The notes: generated by a model not told the origin, from the sequence alone. DNA of 64,000 bases from Rickettsia bellii RML369-C (GCF_000012385.1 NC_007940.1:1116001-1180000); one strand, 5' to 3'. Counted from the first letter of the stretch, positions 39,367 to 47,900 are shown. Numbers and translations: made by a program.

Positions 39367-39452
39367 TGGTGGAGGGAGAAGGATTCGAACCTTCGAACGC
39401 TTACGCGGGCAGATTTACAGTCTGCTGCCATTGACCACTCGGCCACCCCTCC
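39367..39452 (-). tRNA. tRNA-Tyr (anticodon GTA), CCA encoded
   Basis: The minus strand reads GGAGGGG acceptor, D arm with GGCCGAGTGGTCAATGGC, anticodon stem/loop CAGACTGTAAATCTG (anticodon GTA), a long variable arm as in class II tRNAs, T arm GGTTCGAATCC and CCA at 39367-39369. It is the first gene of the tRNA-Tyr/tRNA-Gly/tuf/ribosomal transcription unit. Confidence 0.96.
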
Positions 39453-39468
39453 TAAAGAACTTTAGTAT

Positions 39469-39497
39469 TAAATAGACTAATTCACTTTAAAAGACAA
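39469..39497 (-). promoter_or_regulatory. Candidate sigma-70 promoter for the tRNA-Tyr/tRNA-Gly/tuf/ribosomal unit
   Basis: On the minus strand TTGTCT (39492-39497) is followed after exactly 17 bases by TATTTA (39469-39474), about 16 bases before the tRNA-Tyr 5' end. The position and spacing fit a strong stable-RNA promoter; the -10 is imperfect. Confidence 0.45.
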
Positions 39498-39640
39498 TAT
39501 AAATTAGTATTAGGACTTAATAAAACTTCTCGCCGAATCATCAAATAAACAAATAGCAGCTTGCACATTTATTTAGTTGTAACTTTCTATAATAAATAGT
39601 AGTTTCTGTCAAGAACAAATTACCAAAGGTTTTCAATAAC

Positions 39641-40366
39641 ATGCAAAATAAAAAGTTGGATTCTAAAAATTACTACTATATTTATGGAAAACATCCTGTA
39701 TTTTCAGCCCTTAATAATCCAAAACGTCAAATTGAGGATATTTTATGCACTCAAATGATCTTTGATGCAAATAAAAAATTAATAAGTTCCAAGCCTTATA
39801 AAATTGTTAATAATGATGTTTTATCTAAATTGTTAGAAAACCAAACACATCAAGGAATAGCTGCTAAAGTTAAGCCAATTTTTTCCCATAATATAGAAGA
39901 TATCAACATAAAAAATCCAAAATGTAAGATTGCAATTCTTGATCAAATAACTGATCCGCAAAATATTGGGGCAATTATTCGAAGTGCAGCAGCTTTTAAT
40001 ATAGATGCTATAATCTTACCACTAGATAATTCACCGAATGAAAATGGCACTATAGCTAAAGCAGCTTGCGGAACTTTAGAATTAATAAAAATTATTAAAG
40101 TAACCAATCTAAACTCTTGTATAAATTACCTAAAAAAACATGGTTTTTGGGTTATAGGACTAACTGGGGAAGCCAATGATTATTTTACTGATAAATTAAT
40201 CTCAGATAAAATAGCTTTAATATTCGGCTCAGAAGATAAAGGCATGCGAAGATTAGTTCAAGAAAATTGCGATTATTTAGCAAAAATTCCTATTTCTGAT
40301 AAAGTAGAAAGCCTTAACGTATCAAATGCCGCTTCTATAATTTTTCACTCACTATGGGATCATTAA
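39641..40366 (+). CDS. rlmB: 23S rRNA 2'-O-methyltransferase, SpoU/TrmH family (RlmB-like)
   Basis: The 241-residue protein has an N-terminal substrate-binding domain (IYGKHPVFSALNNPKRQIED, NQTHQGIAAKV). A SPOUT knot domain follows, with the three motifs LDQITDPQNIGAIIRSAAAF (about residue 106), ALIFGSEDKGMRRLVQENCD and IPISDKVESLNVSNAASI. RlmB methylates the ribose of a guanosine in the 23S peptidyl transferase loop. It is transcribed divergently from the tRNA/tuf unit and stands alone. The assignment to RlmB rather than another TrmH-type enzyme rests on the N-terminal domain. Confidence 0.9.
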   Translation: MQNKKLDSKNYYYIYGKHPVFSALNNPKRQIEDILCTQMIFDANKKLISSKPYKIVNNDVLSKLLENQTHQGIAAKVKPIFSHNIEDINIKNPKCKIAILDQITDPQNIGAIIRSAAAFNIDAIILPLDNSPNENGTIAKAACGTLELIKIIKVTNLNSCINYLKKHGFWVIGLTGEANDYFTDKLISDKIALIFGSEDKGMRRLVQENCDYLAKIPISDKVESLNVSNAASIIFHSLWDH

Positions 40367-40566
40367 CAAAGTTGAAATATTTTTAACAAATCAAATATTG
40401 TTTTTTATTTACTTCCATATAAATATTTAGTCTACTTAAATATATGTTTATTAAAATGATAACGTAAACTACTATTTGCGTTATCATTGTTCTTTATTTT
40501 TTCAGTATTAGATAAGATTTATTCTATCACGTTACTATTATTAATTTAGTTCTAATCGGTAGCGTT

Positions 40567-41024
40567 ATGTCACAAAATATATTACAAAACAAACAAATTA
40601 TTAAGAGCTTTGAAAAGCAACTTAATATATTCTTAGATGAATATAAAGAAAGAGAAATTACAAATATTGTTCTAAGTAATTTTCTCGATAAAGTAATTAA
40701 TAATTTAAAACATGAAAAATTAATTAGTGATACACTATTTGAAGTATATCAAGGCAAAGCAGTAATTGCTAAACCGTTACATACAGATTACCCTCAATCA
40801 CCCGAACAAGCACGTGACGAGAATTGGCAAAAATTTTATAGTTTTAATCATGATATCATGATAGAAAACACAATCGGATTTATTGCCAAAAATCTAAAAA
40901 AGCTTCCATTAAAGACAAATTATACTATAGTTTTGCTAAATTATCCGAGCAATTAGACTTAAATGCTATCAGTGATCATTTTATGAATAAAATAAATAAT
41001 TATATAACATTTAACGATTTATGA
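40567..41024 (+). pseudogene. Small hypothetical protein gene broken by a 1-base deletion, overlapping fumC
   Basis: From ATG 40567 the frame gives MSQNILQNKQIIKSFEKQLN... and stops at 40956. Adding one A to the A-run at about 40914-40916 makes the sequence continue as ...KLPLKDKLYYSFAKL..., reaching a TGA at 41022-41024 that overlaps the fumC start as ATGA. The restored product is about 152 residues, helical and charged, with no recognised domain. The ATGA overlap suggests the gene was once translationally coupled to fumC. Confidence 0.7.
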
Positions 41025-42412
41025 CAAACTATAGAACAGAAAGCGACTCTTTTGGGGAAATTCAAATAGAAGACAAATTTTATTGGGGAGCACAAACACA
41101 AAGATCATTAGAAAATTTCAAAATAGGCAAACAAAGAATGCCAGAAATTCTAATCCGCTCCCTTGCTATATTAAAAAAATGTGCTGCAAAAGTTAACCTC
41201 GAATTTGGTGATCTAGAACCTAAAATAGCTGAAAGTATAGATAAAGCTACAAGCAGAATTTTAAATGCTGAATTTAGCGATAATTTTCCTTTAGTAGTTT
41301 GGCAAACAGGCTCTGGAACGCAAACAAATATGAATATGAATGAGGTAATCGCCTCTATTGCAAATGAGGAATTAACCGGCATGAAAGGCGGTAAATCCCC
41401 TGTACATCCTAATGATCATGTCAATAAAGGACAGTCATCAAATGATTCATTCCCAACGGCTATGCATATAGCAACTGTGCTTGCAACTAGAGAAAAGCTA
41501 ATACCGGCTTTAAATAATTTACTCACAGCTTTACAAAATAAATCAAAAGATTGGGACAGCATTATAAAAATCGGACGCACCCATTTACAAGACGCAACTC
41601 CTCTAACACTCAAGCAAGAATTTTCCGGATATATTACACAAATAGAATATGCTTTAGAAAGAATAGAAGACGCATTAAAAAAAGTTTATTTACTTGCCCA
41701 AGGAGGAACAGCAGTTGGAACAGGCATCAATTCACGTAAAGGATTTGATATAAAATTTGCTGAAGAGGTAGCAGAATTTACAAAACAACCTTTTAAAACA
41801 GCACCTAATAAATTTGAAAGCTTAGCCGCTCATGATGCACTTGTAGAATTTTCAGGCACTCTTAATACTATAGCCGTAAGTCTGATGAAAATAGCAAACG
41901 ATATAAGATTGCTCGGGTCAGGTCCAAGATGCGGTCTTGGTGAGCTGCACTTACCAGAAAATGAGCCTGGCTCTTCAATTATGCCAGGTAAGGTAAACCC
42001 TACACAAGTCGAAGCTTTAACAATGGTTTGCACTCAAGTTATGGGAAATCATGTTACAGTTACTATTGCCGGCTCAAACGGACATCTTGAACTTAACGTC
42101 TTTAAACCAGTAATAATATATAATATTTTGCAATCTATCGAGCTACTATCGGATGCCGCAAATAGCTTTGTCACTCATTGTGTGGACGGGATAGAACCTA
42201 ATATAACCCATATTAACGATTTACGTGATAAATCTTTAATGCTTGTCACCGCTCTTAATCCGCATATTGGCTATGATAATGCCGCCAAAATTGCTAAAGA
42301 AGCTCATAAACACGGAATCACTTTAAAAGAAGCTGCAAAAAAACTTAATCTTTTATCGGAAGAAGAATTTAACAAAATAGTAGTACCTGAAAAAATGGTT
42401 AGACAATCCTAG
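41021..42412 (+). CDS. fumC: Class II fumarate hydratase (fumarase C)
   Basis: Fumarase C converts fumarate to malate in the citric acid cycle. The 463-residue protein has the family signature [13 protein letters not shown] (about residue 318), the active-site [18 protein letters not shown] and [13 protein letters not shown]. Length is typical and the frame intact. The TCA cycle is retained in Rickettsia while glycolysis is lost, consistent with an intact gene. Its ATG overlaps the decayed gene upstream. Confidence 0.97.
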   Translation: MTNYRTESDSFGEIQIEDKFYWGAQTQRSLENFKIGKQRMPEILIRSLAILKKCAAKVNLEFGDLEPKIAESIDKATSRILNAEFSDNFPLVVWQTGSGTQTNMNMNEVIASIANEELTGMKGGKSPVHPNDHVNKGQSSNDSFPTAMHIATVLATREKLIPALNNLLTALQNKSKDWDSIIKIGRTHLQDATPLTLKQEFSGYITQIEYALERIEDALKKVYLLAQGGTAVGTGINSRKGFDIKFAEEVAEFTKQPFKTAPNKFESLAAHDALVEFSGTLNTIAVSLMKIANDIRLLGSGPRCGLGELHLPENEPGSSIMPGKVNPTQVEALTMVCTQVMGNHVTVTIAGSNGHLELNVFKPVIIYNILQSIELLSDAANSFVTHCVDGIEPNITHINDLRDKSLMLVTALNPHIGYDNAAKIAKEAHKHGITLKEAAKKLNLLSEEEFNKIVVPEKMVRQS

Positions 42413-42508
42413 GTTTTTATAAAAAATTTAATTTAAACTACTAATTGTACTATACAAAATATAATAAATAGGCTAATATAATATTAGTTTATTTATTATA
42501 TTACTTAT

Positions 42509-42763
42509 ATGAAGCAAAATTTATCTAATCAAATTAATTTGTTAGAAGCAAAAACACATTTTTCTAATCTAATACAACGTGTACAAGATGGAGAACAAAT
42601 TACTATTTGTAAGCATAATACACCGTTTGCTGTACTTTCACCAATAACTCAAAAACCAAAAATAAAAACAGAAGATATAGTTGAACAAATAATGGAATTT
42701 AATAAAGATAAAACACTAGCACCATATACTATAAAAGAACTTAGAGATGAAAGTAGAAGATGA
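42509..42763 (+). CDS. Phd/YefM-family antitoxin without a toxin partner
   Basis: This 84-residue protein has the Phd/YefM pattern QINLLEAKTHFSNLIQRVQDGEQITICKHNTPFAVLSPI followed by a charged C-terminal tail. Such antitoxins bind their promoter DNA and neutralise a PIN or Doc-type toxin encoded immediately downstream. Here the next in-frame ATG (42760) gives only about ten codons (MNKKTQNILQ, then stop), and a palindromic repeat carrying an IS110 insertion follows. The toxin therefore seems to have been lost. The antitoxin itself is intact. Confidence 0.8.
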   Translation: MKQNLSNQINLLEAKTHFSNLIQRVQDGEQITICKHNTPFAVLSPITQKPKIKTEDIVEQIMEFNKDKTLAPYTIKELRDESRR

Positions 42764-42835
42764 ATAAAAAAACTCAGAACATACTACAATAATGGTTATC
42801 TTTTTATGGATCGAGAGTCGGCATTACAGCCCTGT

Positions 42836-42928
42836 CATCCCGTGATTTATGAACTAGAGCCAGTTAAAAATACTAATAAAATTAGTATTTTTTATTATTT
42901 TCTGGATCTAGTTCCCAAGCCACGGTAT
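42836..42928. repeat. RPE-like palindromic repeat interrupted by the IS110 element (left part)
   Basis: The left arm is GTCATCCCGTGATTTATGAA; the right arm ends ...AAGCCACGGTAT at 42928. Uninterrupted copies continue CCACGGGATGACA. Here the expected GATGACACCG is found only at 44130-44139, on the far side of the IS110 element. The repeat is therefore the insertion target. Confidence 0.75.
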
Positions 42929-42946
42929 TGTAAGAAAAGAAAGTGA

Positions 42947-42952
42947 TATAAT
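42947..42952 (+). promoter_or_regulatory. -10 box (TATAAT) of a junction promoter formed by the circular IS
   Basis: TATAAT lies 18 bases inside the left end. In the integrated element the matching -35 position holds GGTATT. When the two ends are joined through the AT core, TTG of the right end (44128-44130), AT and T (42929) form TTGATT exactly 17 bp upstream. IS110 circle junctions are known to create such a promoter for the bridge RNA. Confidence 0.55.
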
Positions 42953-42989
42953 ATAAGTTATAAATGTAATATAAACATTTATAAGAGAG

Positions 42990-43173
42990 TGTTAATACCC
43001 TATATAATGATATAGGGTATTAAGCGGGCATAAGCGACCGTCACGGCATAGGTTTTATACGACCGGAGTCATCAGGTACTATAGCCCGACTCTCGAGAAG
43101 TTTGAATAGTTGGAAGGGATGCGATAAGCACGCCCGATTACAATCCTAAACAATATAAAATCTCGAGGTACAT
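42990..43173 (+). ncRNA. Candidate IS110 bridge RNA (two guide loops)
   Basis: A perfect 10-bp 5' hairpin (ATACCCTATA 42995-43004 with TATAGGGTAT 43011-43020) is followed by two loop domains. The first is closed by CGGGC/GCCCG (43025-43029, 43084-43088), and the second by a TCTCGAGA-type stem (43091-43098 with 43161-43168). Loop 1 carries CACGGCAT (43042-43049), matching left target CACGGTAT at 7 of 8, and GGAGTCAT (43065-43072), the complement of right target ATGACACC at 7 of 8. Loop 2 carries ATAGTTG (43106-43112), identical to the right end of the IS, and TTACAAT (43138-43144), the exact complement of core plus left end. The order and orientation are those of target and donor guides in IS110 bridge RNAs. 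The 3' stem overlaps the transposase ribosome-binding site. Boundaries are approximate. Confidence 0.72.
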
Positions 43174-44131
43174 ATGATAAAATATCACAAACATATAGGA
43201 ATTGATATAGGAAAAATATAATTTTGTAGTAGGAATAGAGGGCATAAAAGATACAAAAGAATATGAGAATACAAGTTCCGGTATATTTGAATTTATTAAT
43301 GATAATAAGGATATTTTAGCAAACTCTCTAACTGTAGTTGAAACAACAGGCGGATATGAACTAGAGTTATTGTATAGCTTATGTGAAAGAGGTTATGTAG
43401 TACATAGAGCAGATGCAAGAAAGGTAAAGAATTTTATCAGATCATATGGTAATAGTGCAAAAACAGATAAGTTAGATGCTAAAGCATTAGGATTATATGG
43501 TAAGGAGCGAGCAGATAAGCTTGAAGTATTTAAGCCTGAATCAAAACAAAATATACAATTATTTCGGTTAGTACAAAGACGGAATGATTTAAAGCAAATG
43601 TTAGTTGCCGAAAAGAATAGATTACAACAAGCAAATACAGATAAGTTTGTTAAAAATAGCTGTATAAATATGATAGATGTTTTAAGTAATCAAATTACAG
43701 AGATTACTAATCAGGTAGAAGTGATTATATCATCAGATCAGCTGTTAAAAGCAAAGCATGAGATATTGAAAGAGATAAATGGCATTGGTAATATAGTTGC
43801 TTTTGAGTTATTAATATTATTACCGGAGTTAGGGAAGTTAACAAGACGGCAGATTGCTTCTCTTGCAGGGCTTGCTCCAAAAGCTAATGATAGTGGTAAA
43901 TATCAAGGATATAGAAAGGTAGGACATGGTAGAGCAGGAGTCAAGCCTATACTATTCCTTGCTGCTATGTCAGCCCGTAATAGCAAGACTTCTGGTTTAA
44001 GACTCTTTTATGAGCGACTCATTAACAATGGTAAAAAGAAAATGGTCGCTCTTACCGCTTTAATGCGTAAAATTATTGTCATCGCTAATGCTAAATTAAA
44101 ATCTCTTCTTTTTAATTTAAAACATAGTTGA
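43174..44131 (+). pseudogene. IS110-family DEDD transposase (recombinase), frameshifted by one A near the start
   Basis: The start ATG 43174 follows GAGG at a good distance and encodes MIKYHKHIGIDIGK, containing the first catalytic Asp. An extra A in the A-run 43212-43216 then leads to a stop. In the +1 frame the protein continues YNFVVGIEGIKDTKEY, VVETTGGYE (catalytic Glu), the NSAKTDKLDAKAL Asp segment, a coiled-coil linker, and the C-terminal Transposase_20 domain with NGIGNIVAFELL, ASLAGLAPKANDSGKYQG and HGRAGVKPILFLAAMSA. The stop TGA uses the first base of the AT core at 44131, so the gene fills the element to its right end. The restored product is about 318 residues. Without frameshifting the element is probably immobile. 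Confidence 0.88.
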
Positions 44132-44290
44132 TGACACCGTACGTGCTTTTCGATCCACGCAACAATGCCTTCCCGCATAGGCGGGAATGACATAGTGGTA
44201 TTTTTCAAGCCATACAACAACACTAATTTGATGACGACTTTCGATCCACACAATAACATCATAATGATGTTCCACTATTAAACATTTCAA
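44131..44290. repeat. Remnants of palindromic repeats to the right of the IS
   Basis: ATGACACCGTACGTGCTTTTCG resumes the interrupted repeat and is followed by TTCCCGCATAGGCGGGAA (a short hairpin) and by two more copies of the phrase TTTCGATCCAC.CAA.AAC (44148 and 44240). No gene is seen in the 309 bp between the IS and the next gene. A degraded relative of the 11892-11998 repeat occupies about 44352-44424. Confidence 0.55.
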
Positions 44291-44351
44291 ACAAAAGTTG
44301 CTAATCTAAATAAAACCTATTACATTAAAGACATAATGTATCGTGATAGGC

Positions 44352-44424
44352 GTTAGGGTAGAGCCTATAATAATAGGCGAGACAACGAACAACATGCTAC
44401 ATGCGTTCAAATCAGTTTACTATA
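44352..44424. repeat. Degraded copy of the 107-bp MITE-like repeat
   Basis: It shares GCCTATAATAATAGGCGAGA, ACGAACAA and a terminal TTTACTATATA with the repeat at 11892-11998. Its left terminal repeat is no longer recognisable. Confidence 0.45.
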
Positions 44425-44440
44425 TATATGGAATTAATTT

Positions 44441-45189
44441 ATGACAGATCCTTATGTTGAATATGCGATAGCTATCTTACCAAGCTCTGAAGTAGCACAA
44501 CAATTTACAGATATAAATACAAAACTTGCTAAACAACTAGTACCGCAAGGTCTTGAGCATAAGCATAATAAATGCCATGTTACATTGTACCATGGTGTAT
44601 ATAACTTTCTGGATTTACCAAAAATCTCTGCTAAACTAGCAGATATAGCTTATAACACAAAAAATATCACATTAAATTTTAAGAATGAAATAATAGTTAC
44701 CGGACCTAATAGATGGATTGATATAAATATTAAGCGTTTTGATGAAAATGATAAGGTCAAGAAAGATTATGAAGCAATATGTGATTTGCATAATAAAATA
44801 GTTGATACATTTAATGAATATCACAAGCGTCCCCTTGAAAGAGCAAGCAATACTCTCGAAACACTTAAACCCAAAATTGAAGCACAAGACGAAAATGCCT
44901 TGAAAATAGCTAAGCAAATTGAAAAATATGGCGTTTCAGGTGTTAAAGAATTATATACCCACATACTACAATATGGTATCAATGGCCTACAAATCCTGCT
45001 CTTAACGATGCTACGAATAGCGTAAAAGGCGAGGCTAGTGATTTTTCTTGTGATGCATCAGCTTTAGTTTTAGGAGAACTAGGATTTAACGGAAATATAG
45101 AAAATCCTTATGCTGTTTTTCCTTTAGGTCAAGATTTTACTATAGAACAAGCGATAGAACTTGCTGCAAAAACTAACCTTGACTGGTAG
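44441..45189 (+). pseudogene. 2H-phosphoesterase-like protein (2'-5' RNA ligase superfamily), frameshifted
   Basis: The first frame (ATG 44441) carries one H-x-T motif, KCHVTLYHGVYNF (about residue 47), and runs out at 45025. Adding one C to the CCC run at about 44957-44959 restores ...KELYTPHTTIWYQWPTNPAL..., which supplies the second H-x-T motif (HTTI). The frame then continues to TAG 45189 (...FPLGQDFTIEQAIELAAKTN). The 2H superfamily hydrolyses or ligates 2',5'-phosphodiester bonds in RNA or cyclic nucleotides, and needs both motifs. As it stands the product lacks the second one. It lies just upstream of ftsZ. Confidence 0.75.
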
Positions 45190-45274
45190 CATTCATAAAT
45201 TTTCTTAAAAGATTATGGAAATTTCTAAATCTTCTATTATACTTAAATCATAATAATATAAATAAACGATTATC

Positions 45275-46654
45275 ATGGCTTTAATAAATATAAAAGCACC
45301 AGAAAATATAATATTAAAACCGCATATCACAGTTTTTGGCGTCGGGGGTGCAGGTAGTAATGCAGTAAATAATATGATTGGTGCTAATCTGCAAGGAGCT
45401 AATTTTGTAGTAGCTAATACTGATGCACAATCATTAGAATATTCTCGCTGTGAAAACAAAATACAGCTTGGCGTCTCCACAACTAGAGGTCTTGGTGCAG
45501 GAGCTGCCCCTGAAGTTGGAGCAGCAGCTGCCCAAGAGTCAGAAAATGAAATTCGCAATTATCTAGAAAATAGTAACATGGTGTTTATTACGGCAGGCAT
45601 GGGCGGCGGTACTGGTACTGGCTCTGCACCAGTTATTGCACGAATTGCTAAGGAACTTGGAATTCTAACAGTTGGAGTAGTAACTAAGCCTTTTCATTTT
45701 GAGGGTGGGCATCGTATGAAAACTGCCGATAAAGGAATTATAGATTTACAACAATTTGTTGATACTTTAATCGTGATACCAAATCAAAACTTATTTCGTA
45801 TTGCTAACGAGCAAACTACTTTTGCCGATGCTTTTAAAATGGCAGATGATGTATTGCATGCAGGCGTTAGAGGCGTCACGGATTTAATGATTATGCCAGG
45901 GCTTATCAATCTTGACTTTGCTGATATCAAAGCTGTTATGAGCGAAATGGGCAAAGCTATGATGGGTACAGGCGAGGCTAGCGGTGAGGATAGAGCTACT
46001 AAAGCAGCAGAATCTGCAATCTCTAATCCATTACTTGACCATAGCTCAATGTGTGGTGCTAGAGGCGTATTAATTAATATTACAGGCGGACCAGATATGA
46101 CTTTATTTGAAGTCGATAACGCTGCTAATAGAATTAGAGAAGAAGTAAATAATAAAGATGCTAATATTATTTTTGGTTCAACATTTAATCCTGAGCTAAA
46201 AGGGATTATTAGAGTTTCAGTTGTTGCAACAGGTATTGATGCAGATAAAATACCACTTTACAAACCTGTTAACTCTAGTGCTACCGATTTATCCATCGAA
46301 GAAGATGAGGATACAAAACTTAGAGCTCAATCTACTCAAGGAGATCAACCTGTTCATATTGAAGAAATTCCTAATTTTAACAGCTATAGTAACGACGAAG
46401 CAGAAATTGCTGACTCTCTAGACCAAGCCCCTAATTCAACCAACGATGATATGGAACCAAGAGTAAGTCTTACTAATGATGCTGGAGAAACTCCTAAATC
46501 ATCTTTCTTTGTAAGGATGTGGGGGTCACTACGTACACAAAATAATAATCAAATCCCAGAACGAAAAAATGTTGTAGTTGGTATGCCCGATGAAGAGACT
46601 AAAGAATCTGACATTCACGATATACCAGCTTTTTTAAGAAAGAAAAGGGATTAA
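45275..46654 (+). CDS. ftsZ: Cell division protein FtsZ
   Basis: FtsZ is the tubulin-like GTPase of the division ring. The 459-residue protein has the nucleotide-binding start [18 protein letters not shown], the tubulin signature [10 protein letters not shown] at about residues 110-119, and the T7 loop [12 protein letters not shown] long variable acidic C-terminal linker follows, with the conserved tail [14 protein letters not shown] that binds FtsA/ZipA-type partners. Length is normal for an alphaproteobacterium. Division genes ftsQA are not adjacent. Confidence 0.98.
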   Translation: MALINIKAPENIILKPHITVFGVGGAGSNAVNNMIGANLQGANFVVANTDAQSLEYSRCENKIQLGVSTTRGLGAGAAPEVGAAAAQESENEIRNYLENSNMVFITAGMGGGTGTGSAPVIARIAKELGILTVGVVTKPFHFEGGHRMKTADKGIIDLQQFVDTLIVIPNQNLFRIANEQTTFADAFKMADDVLHAGVRGVTDLMIMPGLINLDFADIKAVMSEMGKAMMGTGEASGEDRATKAAESAISNPLLDHSSMCGARGVLINITGGPDMTLFEVDNAANRIREEVNNKDANIIFGSTFNPELKGIIRVSVVATGIDADKIPLYKPVNSSATDLSIEEDEDTKLRAQSTQGDQPVHIEEIPNFNSYSNDEAEIADSLDQAPNSTNDDMEPRVSLTNDAGETPKSSFFVRMWGSLRTQNNNQIPERKNVVVGMPDEETKESDIHDIPAFLRKKRD

Positions 46655-46734
46655 AATATCATTTCATTACTTACATGAATCGAAAAACGTTCTAGGTATC
46701 ACTCCGTGACAGCATTGCCTGCGTGGATCGAAAA

Positions 46735-46800
46735 ACGTCCTCGGTGTCATCTAGTTGCTTGACCACGGCATCCAAAAAATAATAAAAAATAATAATTTTA
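46735..46800. repeat. Half palindromic repeat abutting the ecotin fragment
   Basis: TGTCATCTAGTTGCTTGACCACGGCATCCA is a left arm of the GTCATCCC family, followed by the AT-rich loop AAAATAATAAAAAATAATAATTTTATTA; the right arm is missing. Ecotin-like coding begins immediately after. The stretch 46655-46734 contains further remnants (TCGAAAAACGTCC phrases) and no gene. Confidence 0.6.
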
Positions 46801-47232
46801 TTAGCCGATAATAAATCGTTAAAAGATATTGCACCCTACCCTGAGCCCCTCAGTAATCAAAAACGTTATGTAATTTATTTACCTAATAAGCCTAATGAGG
46901 AAAATTTAAAAGTAAAATTACAAGCTACAAAAGAGGCAATGAAAGATTGTAATAATATGAGGTTTGGCGGTAAGCTAGAGGAAAAAACTTTAGATGGATG
47001 GGGATATAATTATTACGTAATTGATCAAGTTGGTGACCATCCTATTACTACATTAATGGGATGCCCGGGTGTAAAAGCAACTATGCAGCCTGTAAATGTA
47101 TATTTGGGTGATAAAGCATTTATAAGGTATAACAGCAAATTACCTATCGTAGTTTATGCTCCAAAAGATGTTAAGTTACAGTATGTTATTTGGAATCAAG
47201 ATGATACAATTAATGACGCAAAAGAAGAATAG
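46801..47232 (+). pseudogene. eco: Ecotin (serine protease inhibitor), 5' end lost
   Basis: Ecotin is a periplasmic dimeric inhibitor of trypsin-like proteases. From 46813 the frame reads [20 protein letters not shown] and on through the ecotin core [33 protein letters not shown] (reactive-site region, with the P1-type Met in TTLM), and [19 protein letters not shown]. There is no ATG before 46939 and the signal peptide is absent, because a half palindromic repeat lies directly upstream. A product from ATG 46939 (97 residues) would lack the first strands and export signal. Ecotin is unusual in Rickettsia as far as I know, suggesting acquired DNA. Most likely a truncated pseudogene. Confidence 0.85.
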
Positions 47233-47249
47233 ATAAAACTAAATTTATA

Positions 47250-47279
47250 TTCAACGTGGGAACCGCTTTCCACCTTGAA
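47250..47279. terminator. First hairpin downstream of the ecotin fragment
   Basis: TTCAACGTGG (47250-47259) pairs with CCACCTTGAA (47270-47279) with one mismatch. It lies between convergent genes, in tandem with the hairpin at 47300-47333. Confidence 0.5.
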
Positions 47280-47299
47280 TATTCATTATTTTAAAGCTT

Positions 47300-47333
47300 C
47301 TTTGAAGAATCGTATTTATACGATTCTTCAAAG
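47300..47333. terminator. Perfect 15-bp hairpin between convergent ecotin fragment and nfuA
   Basis: CTTTGAAGAATCGTA (47300-47314) pairs perfectly with TACGATTCTTCAAAG (47319-47333) with a 4-base loop. It lies 9 bp beyond the nfuA stop and probably terminates nfuA. Confidence 0.6.
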
Positions 47334-47342
47334 AAAAGAAAT

Positions 47343-47900
47343 TTACTCCTCTTCAACAGCCTCGACTTCTATAACCTCCGGTACGAAATGTTTCAGCATC
47401 GATTCAATACCGTTTTTTAAGGTAATAGTAGAGCTAGGGCAGCCAAGACATGCACCACGTAATGCTAGCTTTACTACACCATTTTCAAAACCTTTATAAA
47501 TTATATCACCCCCATCTTGTGCAACAGAGGGACGCACTCTTGTCTCAATAATCTCGATAATTTGCTTCTCTATGTCTGAAAACCCTTCAAGGTTTACATC
47601 ATCTACTTTGCTACTTACTTCAAATACTGGAAAGCCCGCAACGAAATGATCCATAACAACCATTAAAACTTCTGGCTTTATCACTTGCCAATCGCTTTCA
47701 GTTTTTTTAGTAACAGTTATGAAATCACTACCGAAAAATATTGATTTAACATTATTAATATTAAATAGCGATTCTGCGAGCTTGCTTTTTCCTTTTACCT
47801 CAGCACGCTCACTAAAAAATATAGGCTGAGTACTTATTTCCTGTCCAGGGAAAAACTTTATCGCATCAGGATTTGGGGTATCTTCAGTTTGAATAAACAT
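47343..47900 (-). CDS. NFU-type iron-sulfur cluster carrier protein
   Basis: The 185-residue protein has an N-terminal Nfu_N domain (MFIQTEDTPNPDAIKFFPGQ, SIFFGSDFITVTK) and a C-terminal NifU domain with the cluster-binding CxxC at C151/C154 (RGACLGCPSST), preceded by VRPSVAQDGGDIIYKGF. This architecture matches mitochondrial NFU1 and its alphaproteobacterial homologues, which deliver 4Fe-4S clusters to target enzymes. The acidic tail EVEAVEEE is typical. It stands alone, convergent to the ecotin fragment; length is complete. Confidence 0.93.
   Translation of the reverse strand: MFIQTEDTPNPDAIKFFPGQEISTQPIFFSERAEVKGKSKLAESLFNINNVKSIFFGSDFITVTKKTESDWQVIKPEVLMVVMDHFVAGFPVFEVSSKVDDVNLEGFSDIEKQIIEIIETRVRPSVAQDGGDIIYKGFENGVVKLALRGACLGCPSSTITLKNGIESMLKHFVPEVIEVEAVEEE

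Larger units (their letters stand above)
42929..44130 (+). mobile_element. IS110-family insertion sequence (about 1.2 kb), transposase frameshifted
   Basis: The boundaries were inferred by comparing the flanking palindromic repeat with intact copies: the left flank ends CACGGTAT (42928) and the right flank resumes ATGACACC (44131), sharing an AT core. There are no terminal inverted repeats, as in IS110 elements. The element has a 245-bp structured 5' non-coding end (bridge-RNA candidate) and one DEDD transposase gene reaching to the right end. Rickettsia IS110 elements are known (ISRpe1-like); identity to any named element was not checked. Confidence 0.8.

Noticed and set aside
42764..42836. 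A VapC or Doc toxin downstream of the antitoxin at 42509
   Set aside because: All frames after 42763 stop within about ten codons and no PIN or Fic motif is present before the repeat.
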